Below are positions 17,615 through 26,452 of a DNA stretch of 56,708 bases, in pieces. Under the pieces are notes generated by a model, which saw only the letters and a list, made by a program, of their open reading frames with translations, was not told the origin of the DNA and searched no databases. The position numbers and the translations under genes are program-made. Source of the DNA: Bacillus haikouensis (lineage in GTDB: Bacteria > Bacillota > Bacilli > Bacillales > Bacillaceae_B); contig NZ_JABMCR010000002.1 in the NCBI RefSeq assembly GCF_013179555.1, positions 1-56,708 of the forward strand. The letters run 5' to 3'. Position 1 is the stretch's first letter; each line of letters opens with the position of its first letter.

Positions 17615-18982
17615 ATGGTTGATATAATAATGAAGGATATCTTAGGAACACCTGCAATCCTTGTCGGTCTATTCGCCTTAATAGGGCTCCTTGTGCAGCG
17701 CAAAAATTCAGGAGATGTCGTTTCCGGAACACTTAAAACAGTAATGGGCTTCGTCATCCTTGGGGCAGGAGCGAATGTACTCGTCCAGTCGCTGGGGCAA
17801 TTCAGCAGCATGTTCAATAAAGCCTTTGCCGTCGACGGAGTGATTCCGAATAATGAAGCAATCGTTGCCCTGGCACAGGAAAGCTTCGGTACAGAGACAG
17901 CAATGATCATGCTGTTCGGTATGATTGTCAATATTCTGATAGCACGTTTCAGCCCTTTTAAATATATCTTTTTAACCGGGCATCATACCATGTTCATGGC
18001 CTGTTTAATCGCTGTCATCTTAACTACTGGAGGATTTTCCGGTCTGACACTGATCATTCTTGGTTCGATTATTCTTGGGGCATTGATGGTGCTTTCACCG
18101 GCAATGCTTCAGCCTTTCACACGCAAAGTCACCGGGTCGGATGACTTTGCCATCGGCCACTTTGGATCAATTGGTTATTTGGCTTCTGCCCTGGTCGGTA
18201 AAGCTGTCGGCAAAGGGTCAAAGTCAACAGAGGAAATCAAAGTCCCAAAATCACTCGGTTTTCTAAGAGACACATCCGTCTCAGTATCGTTAACCATGGT
18301 CATCTTGTTCTTTATCGTCGCAGGGGCAGCAGGTCCGGCATTTGTTGAAGCAGAATTAAGCGGCGGACAGAACTTCCTTGTGTTTGCCTTTATGCAGGGG
18401 ATTACTTTTGCCGCTGGTGTTTATATCATTTTAGCAGGTGTACGTATGCTTCTTGGCGAAATTGTCCCTGCCTTCAAAGGAATTGCGGATAAAATCGTCC
18501 CGCATGCTAAACCGGCACTAGACTGTCCAGCCATTTTCCCATTCGCAGGTAACGCCGTCATCATCGGTTTCTTGTTCAGTTTTACCGCTGGTCTTGTCAG
18601 CATGCTATTTTTACCTTTATTAGGGTTGAAAGTAATCGTACCAGGACTTGTTCCTCACTTCTTCACTGGTGCAGCTGCCGGGGTCTTCGGCAATGCAACC
18701 GGCGGGCGGAGAGGGGCCGTCATCGGTTCCATGGCGAATGGTGTGATGATCAGCTTCCTGCCAGCCCTCTTGCTGCCGGTTTTAGGCTCATTAGGGTTCC
18801 AGGGAACAACGTTTGGAGATGCAGACTTCGGTTTAGTCGGAATCGTGCTTGGTAACCTCATCAAAATTGTCGATTCAAATATTATCGTGTTCGCATCCAT
18901 CATTCTCATCCTGGCCATCTTGTTTTTCATCGGTTTCAAATCAAAAGCAAACCAACAAAAAAAAGAAACAGATGCTGCATAG
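17615..18982 (+). CDS. ulaA: PTS EIIC, ascorbate/UlaA (SgaT) type
   Basis: A 455-aa multi-pass permease of the ascorbate-type PTS with about 10-11 hydrophobic segments. Family-typical stretches are TVMGFVILGAGANVLV, GHHTMFMACLIAVIL and PHFFTGAAAGVFGNATGGRRGA. It imports and phosphorylates its substrate with the preceding EIIB. No ulaD, ulaE, ulaF or ulaG genes are nearby, so ascorbate is only the family default. A strong terminator follows. Confidence 0.88.
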   Translation: MVDIIMKDILGTPAILVGLFALIGLLVQRKNSGDVVSGTLKTVMGFVILGAGANVLVQSLGQFSSMFNKAFAVDGVIPNNEAIVALAQESFGTETAMIMLFGMIVNILIARFSPFKYIFLTGHHTMFMACLIAVILTTGGFSGLTLIILGSIILGALMVLSPAMLQPFTRKVTGSDDFAIGHFGSIGYLASALVGKAVGKGSKSTEEIKVPKSLGFLRDTSVSVSLTMVILFFIVAGAAGPAFVEAELSGGQNFLVFAFMQGITFAAGVYIILAGVRMLLGEIVPAFKGIADKIVPHAKPALDCPAIFPFAGNAVIIGFLFSFTAGLVSMLFLPLLGLKVIVPGLVPHFFTGAAAGVFGNATGGRRGAVIGSMANGVMISFLPALLLPVLGSLGFQGTTFGDADFGLVGIVLGNLIKIVDSNIIVFASIILILAILFFIGFKSKANQQKKETDAA

Positions 18983-18989
18983 TCCAACT

Positions 18990-19026
18990 CAAAAACTCGC
19001 TTTCTGATTCAAGGAAGCGAGTTTTT
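18990..19026 (+). terminator. intrinsic terminator of the PTS operon
   Basis: The stem CAAAAACTCGCTT / AAGCGAGTTTTTG is 12-13 bp and begins just after the ulaA stop. The T-run in the 3' arm supports termination on the plus strand. Confidence 0.8.
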
Positions 19027-19106
19027 GACGATATAAATGAACATCAAGATCTGATTTCTGTGATTTGGCACTTTTATTTATTCCAAATCCATCAGATAAA
19101 CTGAAA

Positions 19107-19136
19107 GCCGGCGTGCTTGTAAAAAGAGCACACCGG
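19107..19136 (-). terminator. intrinsic terminator of the pdxA operon
   Basis: The stem GCCGGCGTGCT / AGCACACCGGC has one internal mismatch and a T-rich tract on the minus strand, about 35 bp after the pdxA-like stop. Confidence 0.65.
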
Positions 19137-19170
19137 CATATTCTAAACTATTCGTTGTTGCAGGTTCCTC

Positions 19171-20169
19171 TTACCCCGCGAACTCCACAGCCTGGCGAAT
19201 CGCTTCCATCAAACTTTTCTCATCTGCAATTCCTTTACCAGCAATATCAAATGCTGTTCCATGATCTACACTTGTACGAATGATCGGCAATCCTACTGTA
19301 ATGTTCACTCCTGCATCCAAGCCAAGAACTTTAACCGGGCCATGTCCCTGATCGTGGTACATCGCTACAACGATATCAAAGTCTCCGCGAACAGTACGGA
19401 AGAATAAAGTATCTGCAGGAAGTGGACCAACAACATCCATTCCTTCACCTTGTGCTTTTTCTACACCAGGAATGACTTTTTCTTCTTCTTCTCCGTATCC
19501 GAATAGTCCATTTTCCCCTGCATGGGGGTTTATCCCGCAAACAGCTATTTTTGGAGAAGTAATGCCTGATTTTTTCAGCGTATCATGAGCAAGTTTTATT
19601 ACATGATAGACACGTTCAGGGTTAATCATTTTCACTGCGTCAATAATTCCCACATGTGTGGTTACATGAATAACTTTTAAGTCAGGGGCAGATAACATCA
19701 TTGAGAAGTCCTCAGTATCTGTTAGATCAGCAAGAATTTCCGTATGTCCGGGATATTTATGTCCGCCTTTGTGTAAGGCTTCCTTATTTAATGGAGCTGT
19801 ACAAATCGCATCAATTTTGTTTTCCTTCGCTAATTCAATCGCTGCCGCTAAATATTCAAATGCTGCATGACCGGCTTCTGGCGACACTTGCCCAATTGGC
19901 AGACTTGCATCTAATAGATTCAAATCCAAACAGTAAACGGTTCCTAATTTGTAAGGAAGATCTTGAATACGATCAGCTGATACAGATTCAATGTTAAGCT
20001 CACTGTTTACAAAACTCTTTGCTCTTTCAAGAATTTTGCTGTCTCCGATAACAAGCGGACGACTCATATCATATATCTCTTTTACGGCTAAGCTTTTTAA
20101 TATAATTTCAGGACCAACGCCCGCCGCGTCTCCCATTGTAATCCCAACGATAGGTTTCAGTTGATTCAT
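19171..20169 (-). CDS. PdxA-family 4-phospho-threonate-type dehydrogenase
   Basis: 332 aa of the PdxA fold with GDAAGVGPEII at the N-terminus, HVTTHVGI, GINPHAGENGLFG and MYHDQGHGPVK supplying the metal-binding residues. It overlaps a DUF1537 kinase by 4 bp. In that setting (DtnK-PdxA2, DenK-type pathways) PdxA2 oxidises 4-phospho-D-threonate or a related acid and yields dihydroxyacetone phosphate, rather than making pyridoxal. Role inferred from context; true vitamin B6 PdxA is less likely because Bacillus-like species use PdxS/PdxT. Confidence 0.87.
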   Translation of the reverse strand: MNQLKPIVGITMGDAAGVGPEIILKSLAVKEIYDMSRPLVIGDSKILERAKSFVNSELNIESVSADRIQDLPYKLGTVYCLDLNLLDASLPIGQVSPEAGHAAFEYLAAAIELAKENKIDAICTAPLNKEALHKGGHKYPGHTEILADLTDTEDFSMMLSAPDLKVIHVTTHVGIIDAVKMINPERVYHVIKLAHDTLKKSGITSPKIAVCGINPHAGENGLFGYGEEEEKVIPGVEKAQGEGMDVVGPLPADTLFFRTVRGDFDIVVAMYHDQGHGPVKVLGLDAGVNITVGLPIIRTSVDHGTAFDIAGKGIADEKSLMEAIRQAVEFAG

Positions 20170-21476
20170 GCTCTCACCTTTCTCTTGTTTGTCATATAGT
20201 TCACAACGTTTACTAATGATTGCTCATGTCCAAAGCCACCGGCTTTTGTCACTGCCCAATAGGTGCGCTCCGGACTGCGTAAGCGGCCGAACGGCAGACC
20301 TGGTTCGACCTCAGAGTATAGCTCCATTTCGGAAATGTTTAATTCTGAGCAAACCGCCTTTGCTGTATCTCCACCTGTAAGGACTAACCCTTGGATAGAC
20401 GTAAACTTTTCTAAAAGCCCTTTTGCAATCCGGCCTAAACCTCTTGATATTACTTCGCTTATCTCAGTAAATGTTAATCCAAGCTCATCTCCCGCTTCCT
20501 TTGCAGATAAGCGGTTTTTCTCCGACGCTTCCACATATAACACATAGTGTGATGAATGCGCATTCTGTTTTAATTGTGCAATATAGGAATCAAGTTCAAA
20601 TGCATCTTTCACTAAAATGGCAGGATCTACTTCCATAAAGTAAGAATTCTGTAATGAATCCACCTGACAAAGCTGTTGTCTCGTGACCTCAGATAAACTT
20701 CCAGATACGATCAACGTCTTATCAATACTGGTTTCTTCCTGATATGCCTTAGTTGAATTTGTTAATTGAAGTGCTTCGGGCAGATATTCAATCAACCCTG
20801 CTGAACCAGCCCAGACTGTTTTTTTGTTAAGGCTTGAAAACAAGCTGCATATTCTTTGAAGATCTTCTTCTGTTTCACTATCGCACACAAACCATGTTAC
20901 CCCTTCATTTAGGAAACTATTAATGGTTTGTTTTATTTCTTTTTCATTTTGGTCCAACATATTCTTTTCCACTAAAGCAATTTCTCTGTCTTGATATTGC
21001 TTTAATAGTTCTGGTATAAACGCCTCTGTTACCGGCGTTTTTGGATCCTGTGAAAATTCGGTATCGGTGATTAACTCGCCATTCACATAGTGATTTCCAT
21101 GTATCGTTTGACGCTTCATTTTTGGAAATGCCGGAGCAATCACAACGATCTCAGGTTGATACACCTGTTCAACCGCAGTTAATTCTGCTGCGATATTCCC
21201 TCTCAATGTTGAATCAACCTTTTTATATAGATGATGATAGCCTTCACTTTTAAGGAATAAAGCAGCTTGGGAGGCTGCTTTATACGCTTCTTCATCCTCC
21301 TTGGCCCGGCTATCCGTATCAACGATTAATACGTCAGGCTTTATTGGAACAGATGCTGTTTCATAATCAAACACTACTATTGAAGATAGATGTTTCTTTG
21401 CTAATTGTACACCTGAGTCATTTGCACCTGTTAAATCATCCGAAATAATGCCTATTCTTCTCTCCACTCTAATCAC
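20166..21476 (-). CDS. four-carbon acid sugar kinase (DUF1537 family)
   Basis: A 436-aa kinase with the two-domain DUF1537 layout: N-terminal IGIISDDLTGANDSGVQLA substrate domain and a C-terminal nucleotide domain with VLTGGDTAKAVCSEL. GIPFG-like PGLPFGRL and KAGGFG close the protein. It phosphorylates D-threonate, D-erythronate or a similar acid for the adjacent PdxA2. Translationally coupled to pdxA through a 4-bp overlap and 6 bp from the permease gene. Confidence 0.87.
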   Translation of the reverse strand: MIRVERRIGIISDDLTGANDSGVQLAKKHLSSIVVFDYETASVPIKPDVLIVDTDSRAKEDEEAYKAASQAALFLKSEGYHHLYKKVDSTLRGNIAAELTAVEQVYQPEIVVIAPAFPKMKRQTIHGNHYVNGELITDTEFSQDPKTPVTEAFIPELLKQYQDREIALVEKNMLDQNEKEIKQTINSFLNEGVTWFVCDSETEEDLQRICSLFSSLNKKTVWAGSAGLIEYLPEALQLTNSTKAYQEETSIDKTLIVSGSLSEVTRQQLCQVDSLQNSYFMEVDPAILVKDAFELDSYIAQLKQNAHSSHYVLYVEASEKNRLSAKEAGDELGLTFTEISEVISRGLGRIAKGLLEKFTSIQGLVLTGGDTAKAVCSELNISEMELYSEVEPGLPFGRLRSPERTYWAVTKAGGFGHEQSLVNVVNYMTNKRKVRA

Positions 21477-21482
21477 ACACCC

Positions 21483-22472
21483 TTAGACGTTTGCTTCTTT
21501 TACGTCTTGTTCAAATTTATATCCTTTTTTCTCCAGTCGTTTTACCAAAAATCCAACATAAATCGGGAGTAAAATAGCTGTTGTCACAGTTGATGCAGCA
21601 ACTTGTACAGTTGCAATGTCTACAACTGATGCAAAGCTTGCATTCGCGGCTGCAATCGCAGCTGGTGTTGCGACTGCGTTTCCAGCTGTTGAACCTTCCG
21701 CAGCTCCAACAATCGGGTTCCATTTCAATGCTTTAAATACGAAATAACCGGCAGTACCAGTTACAAACACCGTCAATAACCCAAGAATAATACCTGCCAA
21801 TCCACCTTCAAGGATTGCTCCAAAATCAATCCCCATACCAAGTGCAAACGCGAAGAATGGAATTAACATTGAGCTCCCTTTGTCTAAGAAAGAACGCATA
21901 TCTTCATCAAGGTTACCTAATACCATACCAACAACGATTGGAAGTAACACAGAAATAAATGAAGTGATTGAGAACATACCGTCAACAAAGCCCATTGCTC
22001 CGAAAATAGATAACGCAATCATCGTTAAGAATGGACCATCATTAAGTGCTAAAAGTGAATAAGCTGCACGGTCTTCTTTGCTTCCGTATTGACCCACTAA
22101 TGCAACAAATAAACCGCCGTTACTATTCGTCATGGCTGCAATAACTGCAATTGGAGCTAATCCTAACCATAAACCATTGTCACCTGCAAGCATGTAAGCG
22201 ATCAATCCAAACACCGCACCTACTGCCCATTTTGTCGCTAAAAGAGTTGCTCCTTTACCAACGGAAACACCAAAAGATTTCACATTAATTTGCGCTCCTG
22301 TACATAATAGGAAAAGTGAAATCAGTGTGCCTGCACCATCTACAAACAACGCTTGAGTAAAATTACCAATTCGTAATATATCCGGGAAGAATGTATTAAT
22401 TAATGCTGCAATCAGCAACGGCACAACCATCATACCGCCAGGAATCCAATCTAAAGTTGCTTTAATCTTCAT
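21483..22472 (-). CDS. 2-keto-3-deoxygluconate permease (KdgT family)
   Basis: A 329-aa membrane carrier with about 10 hydrophobic segments. KdgT signatures include PGGMMVVPLLIAALINTF near the start, SNGGLFVALVGQYG, GMGIDFGAILEGGLAGI and GAAEGSTAGNAVATPAAIA. KdgT proteins take up KDG by proton symport; next to DUF1537/PdxA2 genes members probably carry four-carbon sugar acids. First gene of the three-gene unit, behind its own sigma-A promoter and an AAAGGAG site. Confidence 0.87.
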   Translation of the reverse strand: MKIKATLDWIPGGMMVVPLLIAALINTFFPDILRIGNFTQALFVDGAGTLISLFLLCTGAQINVKSFGVSVGKGATLLATKWAVGAVFGLIAYMLAGDNGLWLGLAPIAVIAAMTNSNGGLFVALVGQYGSKEDRAAYSLLALNDGPFLTMIALSIFGAMGFVDGMFSITSFISVLLPIVVGMVLGNLDEDMRSFLDKGSSMLIPFFAFALGMGIDFGAILEGGLAGIILGLLTVFVTGTAGYFVFKALKWNPIVGAAEGSTAGNAVATPAAIAAANASFASVVDIATVQVAASTVTTAILLPIYVGFLVKRLEKKGYKFEQDVKEANV

Positions 22473-22523
22473 AATTGTAACACTCCTTTTATATTTGTTT
22501 CAATATTAAACACTAAATAAAAT

Positions 22524-22605
22524 AAGTAACCGGTTTCAAGGATTATTGTAATGGCTTACATGATATTTTGCAACACTTTGATTTAAAGTTGTTTAATTTT
22601 GCAAC
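22524..22605 (-). promoter_or_regulatory. kdgT-unit promoter with paired activator repeats and an operator-like palindrome
   Basis: On the minus strand -35 TTGCAA (22568-22573) and -10 TACAAT (22545-22550) are 17 bp apart, a good sigma-A promoter. The decamer GTTGCAAAAT occurs at the -35 (22565-22574) and again 31 bp upstream (22596-22605), about three helical turns, a likely activator site pair. Just downstream of the -10 lies AAGTAACCGGTTTCAA (22524-22539), whose AACCGGTT core matches the KdgR-type operator at 52733. No sigma-54 -24/-12 element is present. Confidence 0.6.
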
Positions 22606-22618
22606 AAAAATAAAAAAA

Positions 22619-22648
22619 CAAGCTGAAACATTTTACTGTTTCAGCTTG
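22619..22648 (-). terminator. intrinsic terminator overlapping the regulator's 3' end
   Basis: A perfect 12-bp stem CAAGCTGAAACA / TGTTTCAGCTTG is followed by seven T on the minus strand. Its 5' arm lies in the last codons of the PrpR-N regulator, isolating the kdgT unit as a separate transcript. Confidence 0.8.
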
Positions 22649-24333
22649 CGCCATAAAGTGGAGCGGTTAATACCTAATCGATCCGCAGCTCTTGTTTGAT
22701 TATAATTCTCCTCTTGCATAATATGCTCAATAACTCTTTTTTCTATTTCCTCCAGTGTGCCGGAAAGAAATTCTTTATCTGCAGTTATTGTTTCTGCATC
22801 CTTTTCTTCCTCTAATTGTTGTTGAATAAGCCTTTTACCGATGACATATCCTCTTTCCCCTAAAACAGCAGCATGAAGAAGTGACTTTAACTGCGCCACA
22901 TTGCCCGGCCACGAATACTGCTCTAAGAGATCCATCGCCTCTTCCTTCATCTTGATAGCAGAAGTACCGATCTGACCGTGAAAAAACGCGATGAAATAAG
23001 TGGCTAACGGTCTAACATCTTCCCTTCTAGCTTTTAATGAAGGAATATGAATCGTTAATATATCTTCATGATAAATGAGAGAATGATAAACCTCCTCTTC
23101 ATTAGATAAGCCTAATATAACGGTTAAATTCTCTCTTTTCAATTTTTGAACAACGGAAGAAAGTTTTTTTACTTCTTTCATTGATAAAACTTCTACATCA
23201 TTAATGTATAGAGTACAAATGTCAGGATCAATCCCGTCCTGTATTGCCAGCAAATTCTGGGCCGTTACGTTTGCATAAAGCCCATTACCGGTATGTTTAC
23301 GATAATGAATATACTGAGAAATCAACTGCTTCCCAGTCCCTTCTGCTCCTAAAAGCAGCCATTGGCTGCTCTTCAAGCTCCTATCAATCATAGAGACACA
23401 TCTCTTCATTGACTGGCTGTTTGAAATGAGCATTGGCTGCTGGGAGATCGTTTCAACATGAAATCCTTGTTGATGCACTTGTTGGGTGATTATCCCTGAG
23501 AACAAAAACAGGTAGTACGTCTGGTTGTTTATCTCTTTCTTCTTAATCCGTTGTTTAATCTGCTGCTTCTCACCAGTCTCTATAATGTTCACTTCATTAC
23601 TTAAGTCGCTTTCCTCTATCTGCTGGGTAAGTTTAGTTATTGGCAATGGGCACGATTTGAAGTCCGTCCAATTCTGATACACGGTGCGGCCATCCTGTGA
23701 TAATACAATCATGTTTGATTCAGTTTCTTCTATAAGAGAATGGAGTAAATTTATTTGCAGTTGCTGACTTCGATGCAAGCGATAAATAGACTTCGCTTTT
23801 TGAAACGCTTCAAATATCGCTTCCCTGCCAGACTGGATGAGAATTCCTTCGACGTTATGCTTTAGCGCAGCATCCATTGTAATAACATCACCCATGATGA
23901 GCTCATAACCCTCAATCTTAAGCTTTTCAACAAGGGAATCCACTTCTTTTGCCTCTTCAACTGTAAACACATCAATTTGGATTTCAAGTAAGTCCTTGAT
24001 CGCCTTTCCGCCAAGCGTAATGTTTGAGAACCCTACAATCGCCTTCTTACCTGGGAAATCATTCGCTAACGTCAAAACCCTCAGCATATCATAACCTGAT
24101 ACATGAATATCAATGACGGGAATAGTAACCGCTTCTTCAATCAACTTAGAAGTTCCCCCGCGGCTGATGATCACATCAAATCCGCGGTCTTCTGCAGCTT
24201 TTGCAACCGGAAGTGCCTCCTGAAGATTCGCAACCTCAATATGTATATCAAGTTCTTTATACTCATGACGGCATTCTTCTAATAAATGAGTCATTGCCGG
24301 ATAAGGAGCAATGATAAGTGTTTTAATTTTCAT
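22633..24333 (-). CDS. PrpR-N/AAA+/Fis-type regulator lacking the sigma-54 contact loop
   Basis: 566 aa: PrpR-N sensor (about 1-170), PAS-like segment (about 195-285), AAA+ domain (about 305-510) and C-terminal Fis-type HTH (YNQTRAADRLGINRSTLWRKL). Walker A is GAEGTGKQ and Walker B-like TLYINDVEVL; SWPGNVAQL replaces the usual WPGNVREL. The GAFTGA loop that contacts sigma-54 is missing, and only about 40 residues separate Walker A and B. It therefore probably acts on sigma-A promoters, in line with the promoter found in front of kdgT. The PrpR-N domain likely binds a small organic acid. Confidence 0.82.
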   Translation of the reverse strand: MKIKTLIIAPYPAMTHLLEECRHEYKELDIHIEVANLQEALPVAKAAEDRGFDVIISRGGTSKLIEEAVTIPVIDIHVSGYDMLRVLTLANDFPGKKAIVGFSNITLGGKAIKDLLEIQIDVFTVEEAKEVDSLVEKLKIEGYELIMGDVITMDAALKHNVEGILIQSGREAIFEAFQKAKSIYRLHRSQQLQINLLHSLIEETESNMIVLSQDGRTVYQNWTDFKSCPLPITKLTQQIEESDLSNEVNIIETGEKQQIKQRIKKKEINNQTYYLFLFSGIITQQVHQQGFHVETISQQPMLISNSQSMKRCVSMIDRSLKSSQWLLLGAEGTGKQLISQYIHYRKHTGNGLYANVTAQNLLAIQDGIDPDICTLYINDVEVLSMKEVKKLSSVVQKLKRENLTVILGLSNEEEVYHSLIYHEDILTIHIPSLKARREDVRPLATYFIAFFHGQIGTSAIKMKEEAMDLLEQYSWPGNVAQLKSLLHAAVLGERGYVIGKRLIQQQLEEEKDAETITADKEFLSGTLEEIEKRVIEHIMQEENYNQTRAADRLGINRSTLWRKLKQ

Positions 24334-24582
24334 TGAATCACACCTGTTTGTTTATTTAACATGATAGCATTAGTATGTTTATGTTTATTTTAACGGTTCG
24401 TGGGAGATTAACCAAGCGAGAGCTGGTTTGGTAGAAAATGCAATACATCTCCACTTTGGTAATTTATTGACTGCTTGTCATCATTCATTACTTCAATTAA
24501 AAATAATCAGCTATTATGAGGGCAATATCGATTCCCTACTAATGTCTTAAACGAGAAAAGAATCTTATTTGCTCTTGATAAG

Positions 24583-25743
24583 TCAATCTCTACTTCCAAA
24601 CATATAATGGTTTGTAGTTGCAGATATATTATTAATAATACTTAAAGCTAATATGGTAGCCAGCACCGAACTCCCTCCGTAACTTAACAAAGGGAGGGGA
24701 ATTCCTGTGATGGGAACTAATCCGATCACCATCCCGATATTTTCAAAGATATGAAATGTCAGCATTGAAATGACCCCGGCACCGACCAGGATCTCATATT
24801 CACCTTTATTTTTCAGAACGATCGTAACAATCTTATAAATTAAAACAAAATATAAGCAAAGAACAAGGGATGAACCGACAAATCCGAATTCTTCCCCTAT
24901 CACTGTAAAGATAAAGTCTGAATGAGCTTCAGGAACTGCCACTACTCCATCATAAAACCCTTTACCCGTAATGATTCCTGAACCGGAAGCCAATATCGAC
25001 AACCTCAGTTGATAGCCTATACCCTGCCCATTTTCGAACGGGTTCAGCCAGGAATGGATTCGATCAAGCTGATAATGATCCAGGAATACCAATAATAATT
25101 CAGGTTTGTATAAAAAAACGAGGACCAGAGAGGCAATGACCATAATCCCCATAGAAGAAAATAGAAAGAGTATTTTTTTATTTATACCTGAAAGAAATAA
25201 CATCGCGATCATAATACTCGTGATGACCATTCCAGTCCCGGCATCGGGCTGTTTCAGAATGAATGCCAGCGGGACAAGGGTAAATGAAAACACTTTGAAA
25301 AGTAAGAATGTATCTGAGGTTAACGTCCTTTCTCCGTGTTTCTCATTATGGGTTTGGATCACATTTGCTAAAAAGAGAATTAAAAATACTTTCATAAATT
25401 CCGAGGGTTGTAAAGAACCAAAGCCAGGAATAGAAAACCATGCTTTCGTTCCTTTAATAACAGGTGCGACACTAGCTGGAGCCAGCATCAATATTGATAG
25501 CAGCAGAACACCAAAGCCAAACAAAAATGGTGACAATCTTCTGAGCTGTTCAAAGTCAAAATAGTATACGATGGATGTAAGGGTCATCCCACCAATGAAC
25601 CATACCGACTGCTTCAGAGCAAAATTCTCCTCATAGGGCAGAAATTTCTGTGCACTATAAATGGATATGCAGCTAATTGCCATAAAAACAAAAACGATAA
25701 ACATTAAATCAAGATCTAGCTTCTTAAATTTACTAGTTTGCAT
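24583..25743 (-). CDS. FtsW/RodA/SpoVE (SEDS) family peptidoglycan polymerase
   Basis: A 386-aa integral membrane protein with about 10 segments. SEDS hallmarks: GTKAWFSIPGFGSLQPSEFMK, KQPDAGTGMVI, AHSDFIFTVIGEEFG and the closing PLLSYGGSS. It polymerises lipid II glycan strands together with a class B PBP. Which role (rod elongation, division, sporulation) is not decidable here; no partner PBP is adjacent, so it is an accessory RodA-like copy. The ATG follows AGGAG. Confidence 0.88.
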   Translation of the reverse strand: MQTSKFKKLDLDLMFIVFVFMAISCISIYSAQKFLPYEENFALKQSVWFIGGMTLTSIVYYFDFEQLRRLSPFLFGFGVLLLSILMLAPASVAPVIKGTKAWFSIPGFGSLQPSEFMKVFLILFLANVIQTHNEKHGERTLTSDTFLLFKVFSFTLVPLAFILKQPDAGTGMVITSIMIAMLFLSGINKKILFLFSSMGIMVIASLVLVFLYKPELLLVFLDHYQLDRIHSWLNPFENGQGIGYQLRLSILASGSGIITGKGFYDGVVAVPEAHSDFIFTVIGEEFGFVGSSLVLCLYFVLIYKIVTIVLKNKGEYEILVGAGVISMLTFHIFENIGMVIGLVPITGIPLPLLSYGGSSVLATILALSIINNISATTNHYMFGSRD

Positions 25744-26053
25744 AAAATCTCCTGTCTATTAAGGTGTGGAAAGTTATGTAGTAATAGTTCGTTTGCTTAT
25801 AAAAGATAAAGATGGTACTCATTTTCCATTAGGTGGCAATAGGCTCTTCATACTACGCAGCACATGTTGAATGAAACAATAGGATAGGAATAAAAAAGAA
25901 AATGCCCAAATAGTTCAAGTTTAATCCTAATCATTATAGTTAGACGATCAATCTAGAGTTTTGGTTTCAAGTTATTACAGAGTTTTGGGATTCTTATACA
26001 CTAAAATATGAAGTGTCGCCTCTTTTTCACTTTCCTCTGGACATATAAAAAAG

Positions 26054-26081
26054 AACCTCACCCTGTTTTAAGAGTGAGGTT
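26054..26081 (-). terminator. orphan intrinsic terminator
   Basis: The stem AACCTCAC / GTGAGGTT is followed by CTTTTTTATA on the minus strand. It would end a minus-strand transcript, but only a decayed remnant lies upstream. Confidence 0.5.
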
Positions 26082-26240
26082 TTCGCCGGTCTTGAAGTTG
26101 TTAAGTACAGGGCTCTGAAGGACGATCGTCCATTATTGCCTCATTGGATAGAGATCAGTCAGCTGCATGCTCCCGTCAATGGAAAAATGCCTTAAACGAA
26201 TCGTTCACCTATTCACTCCATTGGACAATTTCTATTTCTT

Positions 26241-26343
26241 CTATATAGTCCAATCTCTCTCAGCTAAATCAAACCAGTTCTTTTGGCATCTATAATCAAG
26301 CTGAACTTGCCCCTCAAAGGTAACAAGAGTTGGTGCAGATCTT
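26241..26343 (-). pseudogene. decayed 3' coding remnant
   Basis: A 34-codon frame without start includes VTFEGQVQLDYRCQKNWFDL and looks like the tail of a protein. A further protein-like piece in another frame follows before the terminator at 26054. The parent gene is not recognised. Confidence 0.25.
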
Positions 26344-26452
26344 CAGACAAAATCTGCATACTGAGATGTACCTGCTAGTATAAATTTGCATTTAAAACGC
26401 AATATTAATTTAAAGCGCATTATTGCATTACTCAAATGGAGGTGTAACTGAG

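Larger units (their letters stand above)
25744..26452. other. gene-poor region
   Basis: About 700 bp without an intact gene. It holds a terminator-like hairpin (26054-26081) and a decayed minus-strand coding remnant (26241-26343). No RNA gene recognised. Confidence 0.5.

Noticed and set aside
17274-17931. Overlapping minus-strand frames across ulaB and the start of ulaA
   Set aside because: Antisense shadows of well-supported plus-strand PTS genes.
22473-22632. Sigma-54 promoter for the kdgT unit
   Set aside because: No TGGCAC-N5-TTGC element; a 17-bp spaced sigma-A promoter is present and the regulator lacks GAFTGA.
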